Source: Crocinitomicaceae bacterium
GTDB lineage: Bacteria > Bacteroidota > Bacteroidia > Flavobacteriales_D > Crocinitomicaceae
DNA: 8,032 bases
Direction of reading: 5' to 3'
Assembly: GCA_013215515.1 (NCBI GenBank)
Contig: JABSPC010000179.1
Coordinates: forward strand, 1 to 8,032
This document shows positions 1 to 6,487 of the stretch, in pieces; position 1 is the first letter of the stretch; the number at the start of each line of letters is the position of its first letter. The notes below the pieces were generated by a model. It made no database searches and was not told the origin of the DNA. It worked only from the letters and a program-made list of their open reading frames with translations. The translations under genes and the position numbers were made by a program.

Positions 1-2
1 GT

Positions 3-389
3 TCTAAATCTGAATATGTTCCCGTAATTGCATTTGCCATTACATTTTTGGCAGTCGGCGCAATGGTATATTTTGCTGGAAAGGCCATTGAAAAAGTGGT
101 GAAGATTGTTCGTTTATCTCCCCTCAACAAGTTTGCAGGTTTGTTTATAGGGCTTGTTAAAATGTGTTTTTACATAAGCGGATTTATTATAATCACGGAT
201 GCGTATGATCAACGAAACGATGTCATAGATGAAGACACGAAATCAGGATCGTTAATGTATAATCCGATTAAAGCCGTTATAACTGCAACCATTCCCGCAT
301 TTGAAGAAAGTACGATCTTCTTAAAAAATACGTTTGAACAGAATAAGAGTAAGAACGAGGATAAGAAGCCAAAAAAGAAAGATGAGTAG
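3..389 (+). CDS. CvpA family inner-membrane protein, 3' part (5' end outside the window)
   Basis: The frame is open from the left edge, so the gene begins upstream; 128 residues are visible. A TTG at 48 is only an internal leucine codon. The visible part has a hydrophobic segment at about residues 6-26 (VPVIAFAITFLAVGAMVYFA), an amphipathic linker, a second hydrophobic segment at about 47-67 containing the CvpA-like stretch FAGLFIGLVK, and a soluble C-terminal tail rich in Lys, Asp and Glu ending KKPKKKDE. CvpA-family proteins are multi-spanning inner-membrane proteins named after colicin V production; in Bacteroidota their role is not well defined. The stop codon overlaps the start of the next gene (ATGAGTAG), so the two are probably translated together. 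The family assignment rests on motif appearance and topology only. Confidence 0.72.
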   Translation, partial: SKSEYVPVIAFAITFLAVGAMVYFAGKAIEKVVKIVRLSPLNKFAGLFIGLVKMCFYISGFIIITDAYDQRNDVIDEDTKSGSLMYNPIKAVITATIPAFEESTIFLKNTFEQNKSKNEDKKPKKKDE

Positions 390-924
390 AATTTTAATTG
401 TTCTTTTTGTTTGTAGCACCAGTTTTGGGTTTTCCCAAGACTTGCAAGGTAATTTCATAAACCGAGGGAGAAAGCCTTTGTTTAAAGTCAATGTGAAAAA
501 GACAGGGCCGTATTTTGGTTTGCAGCAAGGTAAATATCTTGTTCCGGAAATTGGGATTGAACGGCAATGGAAAAAAATAAAACTTTCGAATTCTGTTACC
601 CATGCAGCACATATGGGATTCAATTATAATTTCAAATATAAAGTCTTAGGATATGATGCTGGATACTGGGTTAAGCCACATCGAATTGGCTTAACATACG
701 GCGCGAATTTATTCTTCAGAACAGACTTTGATAAAGGGAAAATTGGCATAGCACCCGTTATTGGATTTAAGCTATGGTTACTTCATTTCCAGACAGGTTA
801 CCACTTTATGGTGCGTCCTAAAGACTTCGAAACGAATACGTTTTTTGTCTCCCTGCGTGTTGGAATTATCAACGATAGAGATATCGAATTCAAGCGAAAG
901 AAAAAGCGGAAGAAAAAAGGTTAG
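382..924 (+). CDS. Small exported protein, probably beta-rich and outer-membrane associated, function unknown
   Basis: The protein has 180 residues from the ATG at 382. I chose this start rather than the longer in-frame one at 334 because it places a classic signal peptide (MSRILIVLFVCSTSFGFSQ, cleavage after about residue 19) at the N-terminus, and because ATGAGTAG overlaps the upstream stop by 8 bases, a usual sign of translational coupling. The mature part alternates aromatic and polar residues in short segments separated by glycines and turns (for example GFNYNFKYKVLGYDAGYW at about 79-96, and GKIGIAPVIGFKLWLLHFQTGY at about 119-140). That pattern suits a small beta-barrel or a beta-sheet periplasmic protein. 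The last ten residues are almost all Lys/Arg (KRKKKRKKKG). I do not recognise a named family. Pairing with the cvpA-like gene suggests envelope function, but that is inference. Confidence 0.72.
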   Translation: MSRILIVLFVCSTSFGFSQDLQGNFINRGRKPLFKVNVKKTGPYFGLQQGKYLVPEIGIERQWKKIKLSNSVTHAAHMGFNYNFKYKVLGYDAGYWVKPHRIGLTYGANLFFRTDFDKGKIGIAPVIGFKLWLLHFQTGYHFMVRPKDFETNTFFVSLRVGIINDRDIEFKRKKKRKKKG

Positions 925-966
925 CTATTTATCTGTCTTTAAGTGACTAATTTGGCTTGAAATCCC

Positions 967-974
967 TACCTTTG
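967..974 (+). promoter_or_regulatory. Bacteroidota -7 promoter box (TACCTTTG) of prs-rplY
   Basis: TACCTTTG matches the Bacteroidota housekeeping -7 consensus TAnnTTTG exactly. Transcription would start about 7 bases downstream, near 981, leaving a leader of only about 6 to 12 bases before the ATG at 987 or 993. A TTTG at 951 and a TTG at 957 lie upstream but are too close for a normal -33 element, so the -33 box is unclear. The box also argues against a TTG start for prs at 957, which would put the promoter inside the coding region. Confidence 0.6.
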
Positions 975-992
975 CGCACTCAAAGAATGATT

Positions 993-1925
993 ATGTCTTC
1001 AGGAATTAAAATATTTGCGTGTCAAGCGTCTGAAAAGTTAGCTGGTAGAATAGCTGCTTCTTACGGTGTTGGACTAGGTGACGTTACAACTACTGTCTTT
1101 AGCGATGGTGAGTTTCAGGTTTCTTTTGAGGAAACTGTAAGAGGTCAAGATGTTTTTATTGTACAATCTACAATGCCTCCTTCTGACAATCTTTTTGAAT
1201 TGTTATTGATGGTTGATGCAGCTAAGCGTGCTTCAGCAAATAAGATCATTGTTGTTATTCCTTATTTTGGTTTTGCTCGTCAAGATCGCAAGGATAAGCC
1301 AAGAGTTGCTATCGGTGCAAAGTTGGTGGCGAATATGCTAATGGCTGCGGGAATCGACCGTATCATGACAATGGATTTACATGCAGACCAAATTCAAGGA
1401 TTCTTTGAAGTTCCAGTAGATCACTTATACGGATCAACGATTTTTTCTCCAGAGATAGAGAAATTAAATACTGGAAACTTAATTATGGCAGCGCCTGATG
1501 CAGGTGGAGCGAAAAGAGCAAATTCATACGCTAAGCGTTTGGACATTGGTCTTGCGATTTGTCATAAGCAGCGTAAAAAAGCAAATGAAATAGCAGAAAT
1601 GACTGTAATCGGTGATGTATCAGGGAAGGATGTTATCCTTGTTGACGATATGATCGACACAGCTGGAACGCTTACGAAAGCAGCCGATTTGTTCATGGAA
1701 AAAGGAGCACTTAGTGTTCGAGCGTTTTGTACGCATGCCGTTCTTTCAGGACCGGCCTTTGAACGTTTAACAAACTCTGCAATAGCTGAATTAATCGTTA
1801 CGGATACAATTCCGTTGAAACAGCCTCATGACAAAATTAGAGTTATGACTGTTACTGATTTATTCGGTGATGTTATTCGCCGTATGGTTAATAATCAATC
1901 AATAAGTTCACATTTTATAATCTAA
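993..1925 (+). CDS. prs: Ribose-phosphate pyrophosphokinase (PRPP synthase)
   Basis: Prs makes 5-phosphoribosyl-1-pyrophosphate from ribose 5-phosphate and ATP in the cytoplasm, feeding purine, pyrimidine, histidine, tryptophan and NAD synthesis. The 310-residue product has the expected family length. Visible motifs in order: the N-terminal IKIFACQASEKLA; FSDGEFQV at 36-43; the catalytic flexible-loop region PYFGFARQDRK at 90-100; the ATP/metal region MDLHADQIQGFF at 127-138 with the conserved His130; APDAGGAKRA at 167-176; and the PRPP-binding loop VILVDDMIDTAGT at 214-226. All key residues appear present. The start at 993 (MSSGIKIF) agrees best with family N-termini and with the promoter box; the ATG at 987 is nearly as good, while the TTG at 957 is unlikely. 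rplY follows after 10 bases, so the two probably form an operon. Confidence 0.97.
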   Translation: MSSGIKIFACQASEKLAGRIAASYGVGLGDVTTTVFSDGEFQVSFEETVRGQDVFIVQSTMPPSDNLFELLLMVDAAKRASANKIIVVIPYFGFARQDRKDKPRVAIGAKLVANMLMAAGIDRIMTMDLHADQIQGFFEVPVDHLYGSTIFSPEIEKLNTGNLIMAAPDAGGAKRANSYAKRLDIGLAICHKQRKKANEIAEMTVIGDVSGKDVILVDDMIDTAGTLTKAADLFMEKGALSVRAFCTHAVLSGPAFERLTNSAIAELIVTDTIPLKQPHDKIRVMTVTDLFGDVIRRMVNNQSISSHFII

Positions 1926-1935
1926 ATAATAAATA

Positions 1936-2562
1936 ATGAAAAAAGCGCAATTGAGCGGTTCGTTAAGAACGAACGTAGGAAAGAAGGACGCTGCAGCACA
2001 AAGAGTTGCTGGAATGGTACCTTGTGTAATTTACGGATCAGGTGAGCAAACTCACTTTTCTGTAAAATCAGTAGATGTACAAAAAATCATTTTCTCTGTG
2101 GATATTTTCCAAGTAGAAATTGACATTGATGGTACAAAGAAAATAGCGATCATTCAAGATCTTCAAATGCACCCGGTTAAAGATATACCGATGCACATTG
2201 ATTTTTTAGAATTGGATGATGCTAGACCAGTTAAAGTTAGTCTTCCTTTAAGAACGGAAGGTTCTCCAATCGGAGTGATGAATGGTGGTAAATTGAGACA
2301 ACCATATAGAAAATTGAGAATGATTGGATTGCCAGGTGCTCTTCCAGAAGCGGTTACTATTGACGTTACTGATTTGAAAATTGGTAGTTCAATCCGTGTT
2401 TCTGAATTGGAAATTGAAGGAGTTGAAGTTTTGGAACCTGCTAGTGCAGTTGTAGTTTCAGTCAAAATGGCTAGAGGTGCAAGTGAAGACGAAGAGGAAG
2501 AAGAAACTGAAGGAGAAGAAGGAGAAGAAGGAGAAGCTGCTGAAGAGTCTAAAGAAGGATAG
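1936..2562 (+). CDS. rplY: 50S ribosomal protein L25 / general stress protein Ctc (long, two-domain form)
   Basis: L25 binds 5S rRNA in the large ribosomal subunit. At 208 residues this is the long TL5/Ctc form. The N-terminal 5S-binding domain (about 1-92) shows RTNVGKKDA, GMVPCVIYG at 26-34 and the signature run QDLQMHPVKDIPMHIDFLEL at 74-93. The C-terminal TL5-like beta domain (about 96-180) contains PLRTEGSPIGVMNGGKLRQ and LPEAVTIDVTDLKIGSSIRV. The tail from 184 onward is almost entirely Glu, Gly, Asp and Ala, which is common in Bacteroidota L25 but not needed for the fold. The gene starts 10 bases after prs, and a strong hairpin terminator follows 18 bases after its stop. The prs-rplY order is widely conserved in bacteria. 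Confidence 0.95.
   Translation: MKKAQLSGSLRTNVGKKDAAAQRVAGMVPCVIYGSGEQTHFSVKSVDVQKIIFSVDIFQVEIDIDGTKKIAIIQDLQMHPVKDIPMHIDFLELDDARPVKVSLPLRTEGSPIGVMNGGKLRQPYRKLRMIGLPGALPEAVTIDVTDLKIGSSIRVSELEIEGVEVLEPASAVVVSVKMARGASEDEEEEETEGEEGEEGEAAEESKEG
2512..2538 (+). repeat. Three tandem 9-base units (GGAGAAGAA) in the acidic tail of rplY
   Basis: Two exact copies of GGAGAAGAA and a third ending in GCT encode Gly-Glu-Glu, Gly-Glu-Glu and Gly-Glu-Ala. They lie in a longer purine-only run that makes up most of the L25 tail. The repeat keeps the reading frame and could change copy number without breaking the gene. Confidence 0.75.
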
Positions 2563-2580
2563 ACATCTCTTAAAATATAT

Positions 2581-2616
2581 AAAGCCCGTCTTGGTTCATC
2601 CGAGACGGGCTTTTTT
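2581..2616 (+). terminator. Intrinsic terminator after rplY, probably used from both strands
   Basis: AAAGCCCGTCTTGG (2581-2594) pairs with CCGAGACGGGCTTT (2600-2613) in a 14-bp stem with one G-T wobble and a 5-base TTCAT loop, followed by a run of T through 2616. It ends the prs-rplY operon. Read on the minus strand, the same stem is followed by TTTATATATTTT, so it can also stop transcripts of the convergent amidase gene that ends at 2646. Confidence 0.92.
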
Positions 2617-2645
2617 GTGTCTAAATTTGAGCGGTAAGAATTGAC

Positions 2646-5576
2646 TCAGTGCTTAATAAATTGTTTAGGAATGAATTGATTGTCTACTTTAATAATAGCA
2701 GTATACTTTCCTTTTGCAAGATTATTAATGTTAACAGGATTTCCACCAGATACACGCTCAGAGAGACAAACCTTTCCATTATTGTCTAAAATCATTAAAT
2801 CGAATGCGGCTGGTCCATTCGAGAAAGAAATAATATCGGTTGCTGGGTTCGGATATAGAATCATGACCTCCAGTTTTGATTGTATTAAATTCAAATCATC
2901 AACGTAACGCTGGCCATTAGAGATATAAGTTTCGTCCAATCCTGCTCCATTTGTAGCTCGTACGGAAATATGATACACTTGATTGTAAATGGGATTGTTC
3001 AATACTGTAGAAAAAGTAGGAGCTATTCCATTACTGGTCCAAGGGTAAACATCATCCAGATTTGGTAATGTTCCTATAGCGATTTCAAAATTTGAAATAT
3101 CAGAATGAATATCTTCAATTTCCCAATTGGCAGCTATTGTGGAAGTAAGGAATGTGTCAACATCAGCGCCTGTTCCATCGTGCAAGAAGATTACTTGAGG
3201 GTTTGAAAAATCAATTAAATATGCCGCTTCATCAACCGCTGAAATATCATTTGTGCTGTCAATTACCATGGAATTTACAAAACCACTTTCAATTGCATTT
3301 TCACTTTCAATACTCATTTCTTGACTGAAACCTACGGAAATAATTACTTGTGCAGGCCTTGATTTGTAAACGTGTACATTGTCGAATAGAGCATTGCAGC
3401 CTCCCGTTCTAAGTGATATTGAATTACCAGAAGTTAAAGGACTTAAATCTTGCCAAGAACCCACCAAATCGTTGTCAATAAAAAATTTAATCCAACCAGT
3501 TCCAGGATCGTACCATACTTTACAATTGTATTCTTGTCCTTCATTTATAGTAAATGTAACGTCATTTTCTAGAGTGTAAACATTGTTGTCAACCGAATAG
3601 ATTTGAACTTTATTATCGTTCGATCTGAGATATACAAAATAGGAATTTCCTCGGTTGCTTAATGTTGGGTCATCACAAAAGAAATGAAGCCCAGCGCGCT
3701 GATTTGGAGCGAAACTTGTTATCGTTTGGCTCCATTCGTAAAGGTAAGATTGACTGCTTTGTTGGTCAACGAGCATAAAGCTATTTGAATTTTGCTCTAA
3801 TGTGTCTTGAAACTGGAAAGCATCTGCTACAATGTCGTAGCTTCCAGTAACATCTGTCCAATTGAGATCATTGTCATTAAAGGACTCTTTTGCAAAACCA
3901 AAATCTCCATGTCCGTGGGCACTGTTTTCGGTTAGTGATTTTTCAGAGATTAAATAGAAGCGTTCAATTATTGAGCTTTCTGTATCGGAGTCAATGAAGT
4001 CAACGGTAAAGTCTGTTGTTTGCCATTGGGAGTTTGTTATTATTGTCGTTGTTGGAGGCGAAACGTTTTGCGGAACGGATGAATACGTGGCTTCCCATCC
4101 TGAAGAAACAGTTCCACAATCACTTCTAAATTCGACCAATAAGGAACCTCCTGTTGAAATAATTTGACTAGGATAATTTGTTCCCGAATAAGAACCTATT
4201 AATGGATCATTCAGTGAATCGCCATCGTAAATGAACATATTGTCGTAGCCTGTTTCGAGATTAAAGGCTGTAAAATCCAAAGTAATGGAAAGCACATTTG
4301 TTGGTTGAATTAGCCATATTTCACGTTCATCATCTTGATAATCGCCCAAAACACCTCCCGTATCATAAAAGGTGTCTGTCGGATTGGTCAGGGTATTAAT
4401 CGTCGGTGCATTGTTGATCAGTTGGTAGTACTTTTCCCAATCCCAATTAATCCCAGGGTCCGTATGCGTTGCATTTGGGAAATGTTGGTGTCCTTTGATT
4501 TTAGTACATCCTCCTAAGGTTTGTGGAACCAATGACGATGCTCCATAATACGTTCTTATAGGGAGAATTCCATATCCACTATTAACAATGTCTCGACTTA
4601 AATCTGCGGAGCTGTTGTACATTTCTTCAGTATACCAACTAGGATTGTTAACGTATCCTTCATGTTCATATCCAATCGTATATGGATTTTCACTTCCGAC
4701 ATGCCAAGCTTTATCGGCTTCATTAACCATTTGGGTCACTTGCCCATCGGAAGATCGAATTACGTAATGATAAGAAACACTTGATGCACAATTCTGTGCC
4801 CAAGAAATTGCTCCGGCGTATGTTCCTTGTACCGTATGAATAGTAATAGCTGAAATAGCAGTTCCGCTTCTAGAGCTGAAGTTACATATTGCAGCAGGAT
4901 CCCAAATTGCAGGTCCATATTCTGTTGATTTGGATTCACTTGGGAGATAGGAAACGCCATTTTTACTTTTAATTCCGTTGGCTGTAAATTTAATTTGAGG
5001 CGAAGAAAGAACTTGATAGTTCGAAGCACCAAAAATTGATTCTAAATTGAAGTGATGGGTTGAAAAGTCATATAGAGCAGCCTTATCGTCAGACCCCATA
5101 AATTTCAAAATGGAGTATGTCTGTATGTCTCGGGCTAAAACATTTACGACTCCGGTGCTTGGAATCTCTGAAAGTTGCCCTAGGATTTTACTAATTTCAA
5201 CGGGATCGTTTTTGTTTGTGAGACCATTATCGATCATTAGTTCATTGAATGATTTAGCGTATGCCTCGATTTGTTTTGCTTCTGAGTTTTTTTGTTCATC
5301 AACGCTGATTCCAGAAAGGTTTGCGATTAAATTTCCATTTTCAATGAAATAGCCTTTGCCGTCATCGTGAAGTCCCATTATACCATAAGCCTGAGGCATT
5401 CCAGAGCATCCTTGAGTGGTTTGATTGAGATGGAGCATATGTGTATTCGTCCAAGCAACGGCTTCTAGTACACCAGATGGAACATGGGGATTGGCAGAAT
5501 ATGCAGTTTGAAATGCTGTCTGGGCCGAACTTAAAAATCCAAAAAGGCAGAAGAAAAGGAGTGTAAGTAGTCGCAT
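2646..5576 (-). CDS. Secreted multidomain N-acetylmuramoyl-L-alanine amidase with CUB domain and T9SS sorting tail
   Basis: This 976-residue exported protein is predicted to cut the bond between N-acetylmuramic acid and L-alanine in peptidoglycan. Domains in order: signal peptide 1-19 (ends SSAQ); lysozyme/SLT-like region at about 30-160 with PSGVLEAVAWTNTH and QAYGIMGLHDDG, but Thr43 where transglycosylases carry the catalytic Glu; Amidase_2 (AmpD/PGRP-like) domain at about 240-385, with likely zinc ligands His247 (ITIHTVQG), His363 (KGHQHF) and Asp373 (THTDPGINWDW), spaced as in AmpD, plus SYHYVI at 268-273; a CUB-like domain at about 405-500 (GYDNMFIYDGDS, LLVEFRSDCG); a concanavalin-like jelly roll at about 560-738; an Fn3-like segment at about 785-890; and a T9SS type A sorting domain from YPNPATD at 908. 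Such proteins are exported by Sec, passed through the outer membrane by T9SS, then surface-anchored or released. Its own promoter lies just upstream. A role in attacking other bacteria or in wall turnover is inference. Confidence 0.9.
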   Translation of the reverse strand: MRLLTLLFFCLFGFLSSAQTAFQTAYSANPHVPSGVLEAVAWTNTHMLHLNQTTQGCSGMPQAYGIMGLHDDGKGYFIENGNLIANLSGISVDEQKNSEAKQIEAYAKSFNELMIDNGLTNKNDPVEISKILGQLSEIPSTGVVNVLARDIQTYSILKFMGSDDKAALYDFSTHHFNLESIFGASNYQVLSSPQIKFTANGIKSKNGVSYLPSESKSTEYGPAIWDPAAICNFSSRSGTAISAITIHTVQGTYAGAISWAQNCASSVSYHYVIRSSDGQVTQMVNEADKAWHVGSENPYTIGYEHEGYVNNPSWYTEEMYNSSADLSRDIVNSGYGILPIRTYYGASSLVPQTLGGCTKIKGHQHFPNATHTDPGINWDWEKYYQLINNAPTINTLTNPTDTFYDTGGVLGDYQDDEREIWLIQPTNVLSITLDFTAFNLETGYDNMFIYDGDSLNDPLIGSYSGTNYPSQIISTGGSLLVEFRSDCGTVSSGWEATYSSVPQNVSPPTTTIITNSQWQTTDFTVDFIDSDTESSIIERFYLISEKSLTENSAHGHGDFGFAKESFNDNDLNWTDVTGSYDIVADAFQFQDTLEQNSNSFMLVDQQSSQSYLYEWSQTITSFAPNQRAGLHFFCDDPTLSNRGNSYFVYLRSNDNKVQIYSVDNNVYTLENDVTFTINEGQEYNCKVWYDPGTGWIKFFIDNDLVGSWQDLSPLTSGNSISLRTGGCNALFDNVHVYKSRPAQVIISVGFSQEMSIESENAIESGFVNSMVIDSTNDISAVDEAAYLIDFSNPQVIFLHDGTGADVDTFLTSTIAANWEIEDIHSDISNFEIAIGTLPNLDDVYPWTSNGIAPTFSTVLNNPIYNQVYHISVRATNGAGLDETYISNGQRYVDDLNLIQSKLEVMILYPNPATDIISFSNGPAAFDLMILDNNGKVCLSERVSGGNPVNINNLAKGKYTAIIKVDNQFIPKQFIKH

Positions 5577-5590
5577 CTTGTTGATTTATA

Positions 5591-5598
5591 CAAAGGTA
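5591..5598 (-). promoter_or_regulatory. Bacteroidota -7 promoter box (TACCTTTG) of the amidase gene
   Basis: Read on the minus strand, the sequence is TACCTTTG, identical to the box in front of prs and a perfect match to TAnnTTTG. It ends 14 bases before the ATG, so the leader would be only about 7 bases. No convincing -33 TTG/TTTG is visible at the usual distance, around 5616-5622. The box lies between the upstream terminator and the amidase, which suggests the amidase is transcribed on its own. Confidence 0.6.
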
Positions 5599-5623
5599 CG
5601 AATTCCATCTCTGGAATGAGAAT

Positions 5624-5711
5624 TAATTTAGTTCCACCAATGACAGATAAAAAATAGGGCCAACTTCGAATATCTATCGGAAGCCGACCCATTTATTTTG
5701 GAACTAAATTA
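5624..5711. repeat. 13-bp perfect inverted repeat enclosing a terminator hairpin
   Basis: TAATTTAGTTCCA (5624-5636) and its exact reverse complement TGGAACTAAATTA (5699-5711) bound an 88-base segment. The right arm includes the TAA stop codon of the minus-strand remnant (5709-5711). The minus-strand terminator hairpin lies entirely inside. The layout could be a two-storey RNA structure at a transcript's 3' end, or the terminal inverted repeats of a tiny MITE-like element. No target-site duplication is obvious in the flanks. Confidence 0.6.
5648..5690 (-). terminator. Intrinsic terminator, minus strand, after the truncated gene
   Basis: On the minus strand GGGTCGGCTTC (5690-5680) pairs with GAAGTTGGCCC (5667-5657) over 11 bp with no mismatch, using three G-U wobbles, around a 12-base loop. 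It is followed at once by TATTTTTTA. On the plus strand the wobbles become mismatches (C-A and A-C), and the bases after the stem are ATTTATTTT, so termination should favour minus-strand transcripts. It lies just after the stop of the 5709-6131 frame and would insulate the downstream amidase promoter. Confidence 0.7.
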
Positions 5712-6131
5712 TTGAGCATTGATTAATTCAGCTTGTTCGTCTTTCCAAGGAATTAAATACTTTTCAGTTTTGTACAATTTCCCTTGAAGGTTGTAAGACT
5801 GCCAAACTCCGATTCGTCGGTTTTGTTTGTCCAATTGACCGATTTCGTGGGTCGCCGTAATATTCCACAGGTAATCAGATTGTTGATATTGATTCCCTGT
5901 AAATAAATTAATACTTTGATACAGTTCCGGAATGTATTGGCCCCGCGGGTGTTGTAAGTAGCTAGAATTAATAATTGGATAGCTAGAATTATTAGCTTTA
6001 GGGATTGTAGGTTTTGCTATATGATATCCCAATTGAATGCGTGTATAATCAAAAGTTCCACTTCCAAGAAACTCGGTAATTTTATTCCCGTCGTAATTAA
6101 CGATTAGAGAATCATATCCACTTTTTAAATC
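5709..6131 (-). pseudogene. 5'-truncated gene remnant with a MORN-like C-terminal repeat (or a gene with a TTG start)
   Basis: The frame runs for 140 codons from just after two tandem in-frame stops (TAATAA, 6137-6132) to the TAA at 5709-5711, without any ATG or GTG. The first possible start is a TTG at 6032, giving 107 residues, but the 33 codons before it (KSGYDSLIVNYDGNK, then FLGSGTFDYTRIQ) look just as coding as the rest. There is no signal peptide. Near the end, QNRRIGVWQSYNLQGKLYKTEKYL resembles one MORN/YwqK-type repeat (Gly-x-Trp...Tyr...Gly-Lys-Leu); the rest is unrecognised and rich in Asn, Gln and Tyr. A terminator follows, so this was once a normal transcription unit. I read it as the 3' part of a gene whose beginning was lost. 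A functional TTG start, or a sequencing error near 6132-6137, remains possible. Confidence 0.5.
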
Positions 6132-6148
6132 TTATTAAAACCACAAAC

Positions 6149-6487
6149 GTGTGGAATGCGGAGGATAAAGATATAGTGAAGAAGCTCATTAAGTATATGC
6201 TTATTTGTTCATTGACTGTAGTTATCAGTCAGGTTCTAATCTACTTCGTTTATTACATGGATATCATTGGCTCAAAATGGATTGGGGAGGGCGGTGAAGC
6301 GCTTCATATGCTTTCAATGAATGTATTTGGTTCCGTTTTTTGGATGGCATTCATCATTTCTATTTTGCTCAAGCAATATGTGAGCGCATTGGACGAAAGA
6401 AGCGATTATATAATACCAATGTGGGTGGTATTCTTTGTCGCATTTCTCGCGAATCTAGGTATGCTTGTCTTTCTCTTATTCATATAG
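6149..6487 (+). CDS. Small inner-membrane protein with three transmembrane helices, function unknown
   Basis: The longest version, from the GTG at 6149, has 112 residues. Hydrophobic helices are predicted at about 14-36 (YMLICSLTVVISQVLIYFVYY), 57-74 (MNVFGSVFWMAFIISILL) and 90-112 (MWVVFFVAFLANLGMLVFLLFI). They are joined by loops holding KWIGEGGEALHM and KQYVSALDERSDY. No motif points to a known family. The start is uncertain: a GTG at 6176 is preceded, after 10 bases, by GGAGGA, a Shine-Dalgarno-like sequence rare in this phylum, and would give the natural N-terminus MKKLIKYML; an ATG at 6197 would cut into helix 1. The gene stands back to back with the truncated frame at 5709-6131 and has no clear TAnnTTTG promoter. 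Its last codons and stop form one arm of a perfect hairpin. Confidence 0.6.
   Translation: MWNAEDKDIVKKLIKYMLICSLTVVISQVLIYFVYYMDIIGSKWIGEGGEALHMLSMNVFGSVFWMAFIISILLKQYVSALDERSDYIIPMWVVFFVAFLANLGMLVFLLFI

Noticed and set aside
334..381. An ATG at 334 as start of the small exported protein
   Set aside because: It adds a highly basic run before the signal peptide and lies deep inside the cvpA-like frame; ATG 382 gives a clean signal peptide and a typical stop-start overlap.
321..623. Minus-strand open frames across 321-623
   Set aside because: They lie entirely opposite two well-supported plus-strand genes and have no recognisable motifs or promoter.
957..992. An upstream TTG start for prs adding 12 residues
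   Set aside because: The extension overlaps the TACCTTTG promoter box and adds residues (KSLPLRTQR) not expected in Prs proteins; the ATGs at 987 and 993 fit the family.
4760..5032. Second minus-strand frame inside the amidase
   Set aside because: It is a shadow of the amidase coding sequence in another frame, with no independent signal.
5110..5352. Plus-strand frames opposite the amidase and peptidase (also 2680-2907, 3379-3579, 4335-4517, 7316-7576 and 7610-7828)
   Set aside because: All run antisense to genes with clear domain content and show no family motifs or translation signals of their own.
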